Positions 32,697 to 43,864 of a stretch of DNA of 64,000 nucleotides are shown here, piece after piece; the stretch's first letter is position 1, and each line of letters opens with the position of its first letter. Origin of the DNA: Spiroplasma cantharicola. Its GTDB lineage: Bacteria > Bacillota_I > Bacilli_A > Mycoplasmatales > Mycoplasmataceae. Under the pieces are notes generated by a model, which saw nothing but the letters and a program-made list of their open reading frames with translations, was not told where the DNA came from and searched no databases. A program made the translations under genes and the position numbers. The DNA lies in NCBI RefSeq assembly GCF_001281045.1, contig NZ_CP012622.1:744001-808000 (forward strand), given 5' to 3'.

Positions 32697-33168
32697 TTGT
32701 TTCCTCCTTGATTATTTTAAAATAACCATAATTTGAGTTTAGAGAAGAAAAGAAAAAAGGCAATTTTTATAAATAAATTTTGAAAAACAAAAAATTTTTT
32801 ATTTTTTAGTACATTTTATTAAATTTATGACACTTTAATAAAACATTTTTTAAAAAAATAAACATATAAGTAGTTTTTTTAAATATAATTTTAATTGCAT
32901 GTATTGAAAAATTAATTTATAAGATTACAAATTAAAAGTGGTATTTACTTTTTTAAAGTTTATTTGCGAATATATCTGCAAATAATTTTTCTATTCTAAA
33001 AAAACTTAATAATTATAAACTTAAACTTTTTGCAACACTTATAATTTATAATAATTATTTTAAATTTATAATTAAAAACATTATGAAAGAAACTTGAATT
33101 CAGCATTCTTATAAAAATTTTAATATAGAATAAAAAAAAATATTTTGTATTGTTAACAAAATATTTTT
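32697..33168. other. 472-base intergenic region between B3 and B4
   Basis: No ORF supported. A ~48-base block at 32826-32873 (TATGACACTTTAATAAAAC ... AAACATATAAGTAG) recurs upstream of B4 at 35142-35189 and probably belongs to the control region of these lipoprotein genes. The left end of the B4 terminator is also here. Confidence 0.6.
32826..32873. repeat. Shared upstream block of B3 (recurs at 35142-35189)
   Basis: Almost unchanged 48-base block about 130 bases before the B3 and B4 start codons. Conservation in otherwise diverged flanks points to a role in transcription or to recent duplication. Confidence 0.6.
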
Positions 33169-33170
33169 TT
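33134..33170 (-). terminator. Terminator overlapping the end of lipoprotein B4
   Basis: Perfect 15-bp stem AAAAAAATATTTTGT / ACAAAATATTTTTTT with a 7-base loop. Its right arm reaches into the TAA stop of B4. Confidence 0.8.
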
Positions 33171-35019
33171 AAATAAATTTAACTAATTCCTTATTCCCAA
33201 GTTCTTTAGCTCCCATAGTAATTTTATTTAAGTCAATATGAAAGTTTAAATAACCAAACCTAAAAGTCATTACTTGATTATTCATTGTTTGATTATTATT
33301 ATTTCATTTTAAATTAATACCAATTTTATTATTTGCTGATCAATCAAATGCAGTATTTTTTCTTTCTGAAGGTGATAATGAATCTAGTGATGCGAAAACC
33401 ATATAATATCATGAGTTTTCCAAAATATTTGCTTTTTCAAATAACTCATCATGATATTTATTAAAAATCTTTGTATTGCTTAAAGAAAAAGCATCACGGA
33501 AAAAAACTTGTGAACTTTTATTTTCATCTCCTTCTGTTGGAAAAATTTCAGTCATTTCCTTAGTTAATTCAGATTTTTTTAATGCTATTAAAAAATCTTC
33601 ATCTGAATTATGTTTTGGATATGGATAGCCATGATAAACTTTAAAAACTTCATGTCAAACTTTTAAAGTATCTAAAGTAAAATGAGACATTTCATCTAAA
33701 ATTTTTGCATCACTTTGATTAAAATCAACAGAATAATTTACAGCTATTTTAAAATCAGGCAATTGATGAATATAAGCACCTTTCCCTAAATTAATTGATA
33801 ACCCTGTTAAGTTAACATAACCTAAAGCAGTTGATTTCTTATACTCATCTTTTTCTTTAATTTTATTATTTAAATCAATATTTAAACTTCTTAAAAAATC
33901 ATCTTTAATATTTTCATAATCTTTTTTTCAAATTTTTAAATTTGAATTTTTAAAGTAGTAACTTGATAAATTATTTTTTGATGTTATTTTTTCTGGATCT
34001 TCTCTAAAGACAGTATCTAAAAGAATTCTTCCATCATCTTCTTTATAATCATATTTTATAGATTCACTATCATTAAAGCTTTTTCATTTATTTACTGCGC
34101 TAGACATTGAGTATTTATTCATCTCTGAAGTTTTATACATTATCTCTCCCTCAAATAAAAGTGGTAACTTATTGTTTTGTTTATCAAAGTAATTTACTTT
34201 AGTAAAATCTATGATAGATTTTTTAAATCCATTTGTTTCAGAGTCTGTTTGATAATATTTTTTTAATTGTTCATCTATTCGTCCAAAGCCATCAGATGAT
34301 TTTTTATTACCTTTTATATTATCTCAACTTAAATTTGTATGTCTTCTATCAGTTTCATTATTTGATAAAAAATAATCTTTTGCAATATTTTTTGAAAAAT
34401 CATCATTTGCCTTTTTTAAAGAATTACTATTTGTTGAAGTATATTTAAAATCTTCATCAATGATAAAAGTTTCTATTTTTTCTTCACCTTTAAATTGAAT
34501 TTCAACTTTGTAATTAACAAGTACATTTCCTAAATAAAGTTTATCTTCATCATTTGATTCATAAGATAAAATTTTTAAAGAACTTCAATCAAAAAGAACA
34601 TTTTTCAATAGATTATCAACATCATTTAAAATAACTTTATAATCATCTATAATTTTTAATTGATTTAAATCAGAAATTAATTGATCAAGTTCTAAAACTT
34701 TTTTAATATCTTGCTCTAATAATTCTAAATCATATGGGTCAAGTTCTTCTGCACTTTTATTACTATTCTCCATAATTTTAGTTTGAGTTAAAAAAGAATA
34801 TGCAGTTTCTGTATCAGGAATGCCAATTAAATTTTTATAAACATTCTCATCAAGATGCTTTGTAAAAATTTCATTCACTTCCATTTTTAATTTTTTAACT
34901 AATGTTTCGTAATCGATTTCCTTTTCACGATCTTTTCCACCTGATTCACATGCAATAACAGTTGTACTACTTGTAGCTATAAGACTTATTGCTCCTATTA
35001 AACTTAGTAACTTTTTCAT
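33169..35019 (-). CDS. Lipoprotein B4
   Basis: 616 aa. Signal MKKLLSLIGAISLIATSSTTVIAC with lipid Cys24, then PDTETAYSFLTQ, YKVEIQFKGEE, FKYTSTNS, KGNKKSSDGFGRID, GLSINLGKG and C-terminus ELVKFI. Rich in TGA-coded Trp, so standard-code translation breaks it, but the frame is open from start to stop. Same family as the other lipoproteins here. Function unknown. Confidence 0.88.
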
Positions 35020-35267
35020 TTATGCCTCCCAGATTATTTTTATAATCACTATCAACTTTAAAGAAAAAAAATAAAAAGGCAATTTTTATAAAACATTTCC
35101 AAAAGTAAAAATGTTTTTTTACTAAATCTATTTAAATCTTTTATGACACTTTAATAAAACATTTTTAAAAAAAATAAACATATAAGTAGAAAATTTTTAA
35201 TATCATTAGTAATTTTAAAACTTATAAATGTATTTAGGTATTTTTTAAAAAATAATATAGAAACAAA

Positions 35268-35298
35268 AAACACATTCTATAATTAACAGAATGTGTTT
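35268..35298 (-). terminator. Terminator of the 136-aa membrane protein gene
   Basis: 11-bp stem AAACACATTCT / AGAATGTGTTT with a 9-base loop, with a minus-strand TTTTTTG after it. It closes the long co-directional run of defence genes. Confidence 0.85.
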
Positions 35299-35301
35299 AA
35301 A

Positions 35302-35712
35302 TTATCTAATTTGTTTTTTGTCATATTCAAAATAAATTGACAATGAATACATAATTATTAATCCTAATGAAAAAATCATAAAGATTAAATAATCATAAGT
35401 GTAGTCATTACAATATACTGATATTGCTGTTATAAAATTAATAGAACTAAATACAATTCCAATAATATTTCAGCTTAAAGAAGTTTTTTGACTTTCTGCT
35501 TTAATTGAATACACACAAGCTAAGATATCAACAACAACTCACAAACTTCACAATAACATTAAAAGAACTGTAGTGATTAACTTTACACTCAAGTGCATAT
35601 TATCATTTACTGCCCCATTTAATCCTGTTGAAATAATAATGATACTTTTAATTGATACAACAATAAAACAAAAGATAACTTTTGTATAAAAACTAATTCA
35701 ATATTTTGACAT
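35302..35712 (-). CDS. Small four-helix membrane protein
   Basis: 136 aa, hidden in standard code by TGA=Trp. Start ATG is preceded by GGAGGAAC. About four membrane segments can be read: VIFCFIVVSIKSIIIIS, TTVLLMLLWSLWVVVDIL, IIGIVFSSINFITA and YLIFMIFSLGLIIMY, with a charged EYDKKQIR end. No family recognised. It lies 69 bases downstream of the HsdS-like membrane gene and ahead of a terminator, so it may be the last gene of the defence run or an unrelated neighbour. Confidence 0.75.
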
Positions 35713-35781
35713 AATTTGTTCCTCCACTATTAATTTAATAGAAATGAAGAAATAAAAATGTCATTGAAAAACAATGACAGG

Positions 35782-36537
35782 TTAAATTGAATTTAAAATA
35801 TCTTGACGTTGCTTTTGATATTCTTCTAAAGAAATCAATTCGTTTTTATACAACTCTTGTAACTTGATTAAACGTTTACTGGTTTTTGATATTCTGACGC
35901 GATTTTTATTAGTAAAATATAAAGTTAGAAATAATATAATTTCTATACCAATGGTAATAGTTAAACAAATTGAAATAATAACAAAAGTATAAATAATTGT
36001 ACCTTGTATTAACCTTGCCAACACTGATGTAAAAAGTATTCACAACATTAACATTGCAAAATTGACAATTATTATTTTTAATAAGCTTGTTAATTTTTTA
36101 TCTAAACTTACTTTTGAAGTAATCATTAAATATTCATAATCTCTTAAATTGTAATCATTAAATTCATCAATTTTTATTATTTCTTTTTTAACTCTATCTT
36201 TATTAGTTATAATTCCCTCTTTAATTATTTGAATAGCTTTTTTATTATTAACTTTATTAATTGATCTTAAAATTAAATAATTAGATGAAATAATTTTTTC
36301 ACTATCTTCTTTTTTAGCTAATATTAATGTATAAGGATAATTTAAATAAACTAATATATCATTTTCTTTAATAAACACTTCTCTTGGTATTTCTTTACAA
36401 AAATCTCTCATATTATTTGGAAAAACACTTATTTGTTTAAAATTATTGCTTGAGCAATTTTTACAATCACTTAAAAAATGTTCACTTCTGTTTAAAACAG
36501 TTCCTCTTTTTATAGAAAATAAATCAATTAATTTCAT
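35782..36537 (-). CDS. HsdS-like domain fused to two membrane helices and SHOCT-like tail
   Basis: 251 aa, joined across a TGA codon near 36040. Residues ~1-140 resemble half of a type I restriction specificity subunit: LIDLFSIKRGTVLNRSEH, FIKENDILVYLNYP, SSNYLILRSI. Then come two membrane helices (~145-172 and ~178-203). The end reads RLIKLQELYKNELISLEEYQKQ, like a SHOCT oligomerisation segment. There is no partner HsdM or HsdR, so it is not an ordinary specificity subunit. It follows the HNH gene by 35 bases in the same operon. It might recruit the restriction complex to the membrane; this is inference. Confidence 0.65.
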
Positions 36538-36572
36538 ATTTTACCTCAACTTTAATATTTTACATTCAAAAA

Positions 36573-37841
36573 TTAGAAACCAAATCTTTTTTTATGTTCT
36601 AATGTGTAATTGATAAAATTTTCATTTATTAATTCTTTATTAATTTTTAATTTTTTTGTTGTAATTTTTACTATATATTTAAATTCTTCTTCACTACATT
36701 TTTCTGTAATATGAAATCTATTTTCATGAAATATAATATAACCATGCTCAAATAATTTATCATGATTTGAACAAAATCAAAAACCATTATCTCCATCTAC
36801 AATTTCTTTGTATTTTTGTTCCAAAGAAATATTTTCTTGATTCTTTATATCTGAAAATCTTTTAATATGTGCTCCCACAATTAAACTAGGATTATTGCAA
36901 TCACAAAGTATGCATTCTTTACTTCCATATTTTGATATTAAATTATTATGATAAATCAATGAATATCTCCTTATAGCTTCTTGAATTTCTGGTAATGTTG
37001 GTGTTTTTTTATTTTCAAAAGTAATATCTGTTTTATAATGTACTTCTTTAAAAATAGCATTTAATTCCTCAGTTGGAACTTTCTTTGAATTTATTCAACC
37101 TTTAAAAAATATTTTTTTATTAATTTTTTTAATAAAATTTAAAAAATTTTTATCCATTTTAAATTCTTTAATTGAATATATATTAATTTGCCCTTTAAAA
37201 TATATTGAACAATAAATTATTATTAATCAAGCTTCTCCATTATTAGCTGCACCAAAATTTAGTAATAACGAAATTTCATTAGCATCTAATAATTCTAATA
37301 AATTTGATTTATTAGATGAGTTCTTTTTTGACAACTCGTTTCTATAATAACTTAAATTTTCAATATTTTTCAGTTCACAATTAAAAATATCATCTTGAGC
37401 GTATACATTCAGAACTTCTTTATTGAAACTTAAACTTTTAAATATATTTCTAATCATTTCAATATGTAAAGAGCAACTTAAACTAATATTTTTATATTGT
37501 TTAAAAACAAATAATACAAAATTTTTATTATCCATTTTTTTATCAACAAACATTTGCATAAAACTTATAAATCCTTGAGAAATAAATATATTGCGAGAAT
37601 CAGCTTCATATTCTCTTGAGGTTAAAATAAAATCACACTCTAAAATTTTATCATTTTCATATCTGATAATAATTGCTGTAAATTTTGTTAATTTAAAATT
37701 TTCATTTTCTATTGAAAAAAAATTATTATCAACTATTTCTTTTACACAATTTTCTAATTTCATTGTTTTTATTAATTCTTTTAATAGCTTATCATTCGCT
37801 AATATTGAATCTCTTTTAAATACTATTTTTATATTACTCAT
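36573..37841 (-). CDS. HNH restriction endonuclease of the R-M system
   Basis: 422 aa across two TGA codons. The N-terminal ~200 residues are not recognised. The C-terminal part (from ~295) is an HNH nuclease: CILCDC zinc pair at 310/313, GAHIKRFSDI with the catalytic His near 325, then GDNGFWFCSNHDKLFEHG. That is the arrangement seen in HNH restriction enzymes. Its start overlaps the methyltransferase stop by 8 bases, as expected for a restriction-modification pair. Recognition site unknown; the paired double methyltransferase suggests an asymmetric site. Confidence 0.8.
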
Positions 37842-39684
37842 AATTTTTTATTATAACTTCCCTTCTATCTTTAGTCATATTATTAGGACAATTAACTAAT
37901 TTATAATTATTTTTTGATATTCATTTTTTTAAAATTTCATTTTTATCACCCTTATGAATAAGAACATTTGATAACATAAATTTTGCACCCTTAGAGTTAA
38001 TTCTATCAATAAAATTAAGTAGCTTTTCTTCCTCTATTTTATTTCAACCTTTAAATCCCCTCTTTCCATCATTATAAGAAGCTGTTGTAATTAAATATGG
38101 AGGGTCAAGGTATATAAACGTATTTTTATCAATAATTTCTTCATAATATTCATATGAATTTGATTCAACAGTCAAATTCATTTTCTTAATTTTGTTTGAA
38201 AATGATATTATTTTTTCTCGTACATTATGATTAAAATCCGACAGCCCAACTGTATTATTAAATTTTAAATCTGAATTAAATCTAATTTGATTTGAAAAGC
38301 CAAATATTATTAGTATAAATAAAATAAAACTACTATTATTTTTATTATTATAATATTCTCTTAAACGATTATAATTTTCCTTATTATTTTTACTTAAAGA
38401 AAATTTTTTAATATAAAAATTTAATCTTTTAATTATATCAGATGATTTTTTATCTTTGAACATTCTAATTAAGTCTGCTACTTTAAAGTTATAATCATTA
38501 TATATAACATTTTCAAAATTACAATTAATACCTACATTGAATCCTCCGCCAAAAATATCGATAAATTTGAGATTTTTATTTTTAGGAAAATGTTCTTTTA
38601 AAAAACTAATAAGTTTATATTTGCTACCTGAATAATTTAAAGGAGATTCATAGATTACATCATCAAACTTTTTCTTTTTTATTAAAAAAAGATATTCTTT
38701 ATTTTCGTCATTCTTATTTTTAGAAACTGAGTTAATATATTTTTTATAATTAATTTCTTTTAAAATTACTTTTTCATCTTTAGAAAATCTCATTAACATT
38801 TTTTCAAATACTTTTTTATCTATTAACCCTTTATTACTATAACTAATTAAAAGATTTTCAGTATTTATATCACTTAATAATGAAAACATTGCTTCCTCTG
38901 CAATAATTTTTTTGGAGAAATCTGAAGATCCAATCTCCTTAGCTCTAGAACCCGTTACTCCACTAACTTCACTTTTTTCGTTTTTAGATATAGTTTCAAG
39001 TAAATGATATTGATGAGAATATTGTTGAGAAGTATATGGGGGATCTAAATATGTTAGATATATTTTATCTTTTTGAAGAACTCTTACGACCTCCTCAATT
39101 CTATTATTAAATAATATAGGCTTATGTAAATAATTAATTTTTCTTTTCTTAAATTTCTCTATGTCCAAATATAGCGATTTAAAAAATCTAGGGTCTTCTT
39201 TTTTTAAGAATGCGCCATAAACGCCAGCAATATTTGATATTCCTGAAATTCCTTCAAGTAAAATTCCCATTAAAAACGAAAATTCAGAGTATTCAATTTC
39301 ATCATTATTAAAACTTTTATAGATATCGTTAACAATAAAATCAATTCTTTTTGAATTTATTTCAGAAAAATACTTTCTGTTAGCTTTTGGAGAGTAAGTA
39401 TTATATATGTAACCCTCCAAAATATTATTTTCATTATTATAAATATTTAGCTTATCAATAATTTTATTAGTAATATCACAAAAATACATTTCTGTAAGAA
39501 TTTTAGAAAAAAATAAATAATCATTCGCTGTTACTTTTGCTCCATGGTTTGCAAAAAAACCTGTCATTGAACCAGTACCTGCAAAACCATCAAAAATATA
39601 TTTATTCTTTAAATGCAAATTATTTGATTCTAAAAATAATAAAATTTCTTCATGTAATTTATCCTTATTTCCTAAATATCTCAT
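37834..39684 (-). CDS. Fused double N6-adenine DNA methyltransferase (D12 class)
   Basis: 616 aa. Two complete alpha/D12-type adenine methyltransferase domains in tandem. Domain 1 has MRYLGNKDKL at the N-terminus, SAM motif IFDGFAGTGS (~30-39) and DPPY at 214-217. Domain 2 has NYSGSKYKL, FIDIFGGGFNVG (~375-384) and DPPY at 527-530. This mirrors FokI-type fused methylases that modify both strands of an asymmetric site. GGAGG precedes the ATG. The gene overlaps the PD-(D/E)XK gene by 20 bases and the HNH gene by 8. Role: protects the host from the endonuclease of this cluster. Confidence 0.9.
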
Positions 39685-40531
39685 TAAATTCTTCCTCCAA
39701 ATTATTAAAAAGTTTTATATCTTTGAGACCAGAAAAATCAAAGTCAATTGTATAATTAATGACCCTATCATTTTTTATAATAATTGAATTATTAAATTTC
39801 TCTAGATTATAGACTTTATATTTAATATTACTTAAATTAAATTTAATATTATTATAAAAATCTCAATTTGCTTTATTTTGAAAAAAAATGTGAATAAAAG
39901 AATCTTCATTTATATATTCAGACACGTTTTTATATAAATCCAAAATATTTGTTAAAATCCCTTCTCTATTTAATCTAGTCGTTATAAACAATGTATTTTT
40001 ATTGTCTATTTGATCTTTGCCAATTTTATATACATTATCATTCTTTTTTGTAGTTGATTTAACTTCTATATAATAATCCTTTTCTTTAATATAAAAATCT
40101 TTTTTTGAATAATTATAACTTCTATAATTTTTACCTAGAAATTTTCATTTTCATATTACTGCCAATTCGGCGTATATACCTTGTAATTCAAGAAAATCAG
40201 GTGCTAATACTTTTTGAATAAAATTTTCAATAAATTCCAATAAATTGTAGATACTTTTATAATTATTAATAAGTTTAGTAATTAACTTAAATGACTCTTG
40301 AATAATACTTAGTTCGATATTATTATTAAAGGCTAGTACTTCACCCTCAAATTGAATACCTTCAATTTTACCTACAGCTTGTCCTATATAATTAAAATTT
40401 AAATATCTAAAACTTTCATTTGAATTACTCTCTTTTTTAAGGATGAATCACCTTTTTTCCTTAGTAAACTCCTGAATCTCTTCCACCAAATACAAATTAT
40501 TATTATCATTTTTATTAATAAATTTCTTCAT
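39665..40531 (-). CDS. PD-(D/E)XK motif protein (DUF4420-like)
   Basis: 288 aa, missed in standard code because of TGA codons. The core reads LELQGIYAELAVIWKWKF, then YYIEVKSTTKKNDNVYKIGKDQI, which fits the nuclease pattern Glu...Glu-X-Lys followed by a QL/QI helix typical of DUF4420 proteins. Family proteins are repeatedly encoded beside Z1 proteins. Starts 2 bases after the Z1 stop. Likely nuclease or DNA-binding subunit of the MutL/Z1 restriction complex. Confidence 0.8.
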
Positions 40532-40533
40532 TA

Positions 40534-42045
40534 TTATTTATCCTTATCCGAGTATTTAACAAATTTCAATTCCGTTTTAATATCTACTAGCTTCTCTTTA
40601 ATTTTTTTTACATCATATGTAATTATATCAATCAATAATTCATTATATAAAAAATTATTGATTTTTTTTGCCTCAGAAAAGCACTCTTTTATATTTTGAG
40701 ATATAAAAATTTTCATTAAATCTGAGAAGTAAATTTCTAATTCCTCATTGATATTAATTTTTTTATTCCTATATCCAAATCATCTAGCTCTTTGTAGAAG
40801 AATGTCAATAGGCTGTTTGTGTTCTCTAATGTTTAGCATAAGCTCACAAATTAAATTTTCAAAAGTTAGTCCTCTTGATACCAAATTACCACCGATATAT
40901 ATACAATTTTGATTGTTATTTATTTCTTCATTTTTAGTTTTATTATTTAAAACTTTTACTTCTATACTATTATGATATTTCTCTATGTCATAATTATCAA
41001 AGTAAGCAATTTTATTTAAATTTTTTTTAACTTCCTCAAAATAATCAATCACATTATTATTTTTTAAATCCCTTAAAAAAACTGCATGAATATCAAATAA
41101 TTTATCTTTCAAAATAAAATGCTTCTTTGCATCTATATCTACATTTATTATAGAAGAAACATTTAACTTTGTATATTTCTTAACAAATGATGATAGCAAT
41201 ATATAAAATATTAGAAATTTTTTCAATAATAAATCTAGACTAAAATTATCATCCTTTTTATTTAGCTGAGATATTTCAAAATATTTTTTATTATTAAAAA
41301 AATCTATTCCAGTATAATTTTTTTCAATAATTAATTTAACAATAGCTTCTGGATAAATTTCATTAGATTTAGAATTTGTTAAATTAGCATACGGTGTAGC
41401 TGTTATTCCAATATATTTAGTATTATTTGCATTTTTGATTTTTACAATTTCATTATATATTGCAGAATTTTTTGAACTTCCATTATTTAAAGAACCGTAA
41501 TCACACTCATCATCTATTATTAAAACTTTAAAATTCTTTGAAATTGTGTTCAATTCAGCACTTATTTTTTGCATTTGCGTTTTGTTTTTAATAACATTAA
41601 TTATAATTTTAGTTTTATCTTTTTTTAGAGAAAATAAAGAAGATTTATTTTTATTTATATCATATAGCAAAATATCACATAAATTGTTATTTAATGTGTC
41701 TTTTATTCTTTTTAAAGTTTGCTTTAATAAAAGATTAGTTGATCCTCCAAAAATAATTACACAATCATAATCATTATCCAATGCATTCATAGTTATACCA
41801 ATAATATTATTTGTTTTACCTGATTGTACCTCACCTATAACAAGAATATTATTTTTAATATTCTTAAGACAAAGGAAAATATTTTTTATATTTTTATATA
41901 TTAACTCATAATATGTTTTTCCATATAAATCCTGTTTCAATTTCAAGTCATTTAAAAAAATAGAAAATAAAGGTCCACTTTCTCTATTTTCCTCATTTTT
42001 ATTATCATCAAAAAATGAGTAAAACCCCTCTATTATATTAGACAT
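40534..42045 (-). CDS. Z1-domain helicase-like ATPase
   Basis: 503 aa. Superfamily II-type ATPase: Walker A GEVQSGKT at 71-78, Walker B LIIDDECD at ~175-182, motif III-like GITATPYA ~213-220. The Z1 domain hallmark follows: GGNLVSRGLTFENL, then ILLQRARWFGYR with a TGA-coded Trp. It is somewhat shorter than many Z1 proteins. Known from comparative genomics as a partner of MutL-like ATPases in restriction-modification loci. Its start overlaps the GHKL gene stop by 8 bases. Confidence 0.88.
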
Positions 42046-43810
42046 TTTGTTGAATAAATGAAGAATTAGCTATTTCGTTTATAATATTAGCTGACCCATT
42101 GCTAATATCATTTAAGCAAGCTAAAATAAAAGATAATCTATGCAAACTTGAAATAAAACTTGTCTTTGTTATTTTTGGACCTGATACCAAGGGTTTTCAA
42201 ATAGGATGCAAAATATTTAATATAATTTCATAATTATTGCTTTCCTTTTTACTTAAAGTATAAAAATTTTCAGATACATAATTACTTTCTATATGAATAA
42301 TTTTTATTTTTCCTGATATACCAGTTTTTGGATTTCTATAAATATAAAAAAACTCAGTTCCTCCGCTTCTTACTACTGTTTCTTCCATTGATTCATCATT
42401 ATAAAAATTTAAACTATTATTATAGGTATTTTTTAAAGTTGCTTGAGCTTGCTTGGATAAAGTTCATTTTTCTGGTTCAGAGTAATTTGATTGCATACTA
42501 GTTAAAGTATTCAAAATAGGAGCATATTTTTCTTTTCATTCATTAATAAAATTTAAAAATTTTTCTTCAAATTTTTTATTTTTTCATTCAAAACCAAATT
42601 TTTGATCTGATATAGATACATAATTTCTCAAAATTAAATCATCAATTTCAAATTCACCAAAAATTCTATACTCAATTCCCTTTCCCCCATAATTTGTTCT
42701 TAGACCCGCTATATAATTTTTAGAGCCTTGTGAATCATCAAAATCATTTGGACCACACATTATTGCTCTTTTAGATTCATACACTGTAAAACCTGTATAT
42801 GATACATAATTGAATTTAAATTCACTTTTTATTTCCTTTGCATTTCTTAATATTCCTATTTTTATAGGAAGAAAATAATCCTCATTTTCATCTTTTCCAA
42901 GATAAATATTACATTCTCACTTTAATTTTTTTTCAAATTTTATTTTTTCTTTTATATCAAAAATTATTTCTTCATTCAGATTATAATTCTCTAATGCTTT
43001 TAGAAAATCAATTTTAAATTTTTCTATTATTTCATTTTTGTTTTCGGTTTTTATTTTGTTTGAATTTTTAACTACATCATTTATTCATGTGCTTATATTT
43101 TCACTTTTTGGAGTAAAAGATTCTAATGTCAAATATTCATCTTTACCTTTCTCATTTATTATTCCAATAGAAATATTAACTCCCATTTCTATAAATTTAT
43201 TAAATTTGAAACTGATAACATTACAAAAATGAATAAAATTGCTCTTCTTTAGTAAGTCATATCTACTAAAATTTCCTCTTGAAATTTTAATTTTAGTTCC
43301 TCTATTTCTATAAAATTTATCATTCAATTCATAGTTAAATCTTATTTCAGCAGGTTTTTTTTCTACTTCATATTCCACAATTTTATTATTATATTGATCT
43401 AATTCTTCTAGATCAATATAAACAAAATTTTCTTCTTTATTTTCTGTTTTCGTTCATATTTCTAATTTATTACCTGATCAGAATGTAGCAACTTTCATAC
43501 CAACACCATACCTATTTAAATTACTCTTTTTAAATTTTTTATCCGTATTTGCAAATTCTAGTGAGTTTTCAAGATTTTCAACATTCATTCCATATGCATT
43601 ATCAATTATTGATATTTGAAAGTTATCTTCTAAATGGTAATCAAAAGTTATTTCAATTGCTAATTCATTTAATTTGTTATGACCATTTAAACCTATTCAA
43701 GAAGAAATAGAATTATCAATAAATTCGCTAATCATGGTATAAGGTTTTGAAACAAGTCCATCTTCTCTTAACATATCTGTAGTGACTAATAAATTTTTTT
43801 TCCTTTTCAT
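42038..43810 (-). CDS. GHKL (MutL/MORC-like) ATPase
   Basis: 590 aa, broken into short pieces in standard code. Bergerat-fold motifs are plain: N-box EFIDNSISSW (~31-40), IIDNAYGMN (~70-78) for the DxGxG motif, and NRYGVGMKVATF (~105-116). The rest includes a beta-rich transducer-like region (GTKIKISRGNF) and a C-terminal part without known motif. Such ATPases are the bacterial relatives of eukaryotic MORC proteins and occur with Z1, PD-(D/E)XK and methylase genes. Start chosen from AAGGGG before the ATG. Confidence 0.88.
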
Positions 43811-43864
43811 TTTAATACCCCTTAATAAATAATATTATTCTATCATAATATTATAAACTTTAAT

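Noticed and set aside
34233-34448. Plus-strand ORF of 71 codons inside lipoprotein B4
   Set aside because: Antisense to a conserved coding region with no start signals. It exists only because A+T-rich antisense frames stay open.
35782-36024. Separate 80-aa membrane protein gene
   Set aside because: It is in frame with the HsdS-like part upstream across a TGA=Trp codon at 36040 and its apparent start is only a GTG inside that frame.
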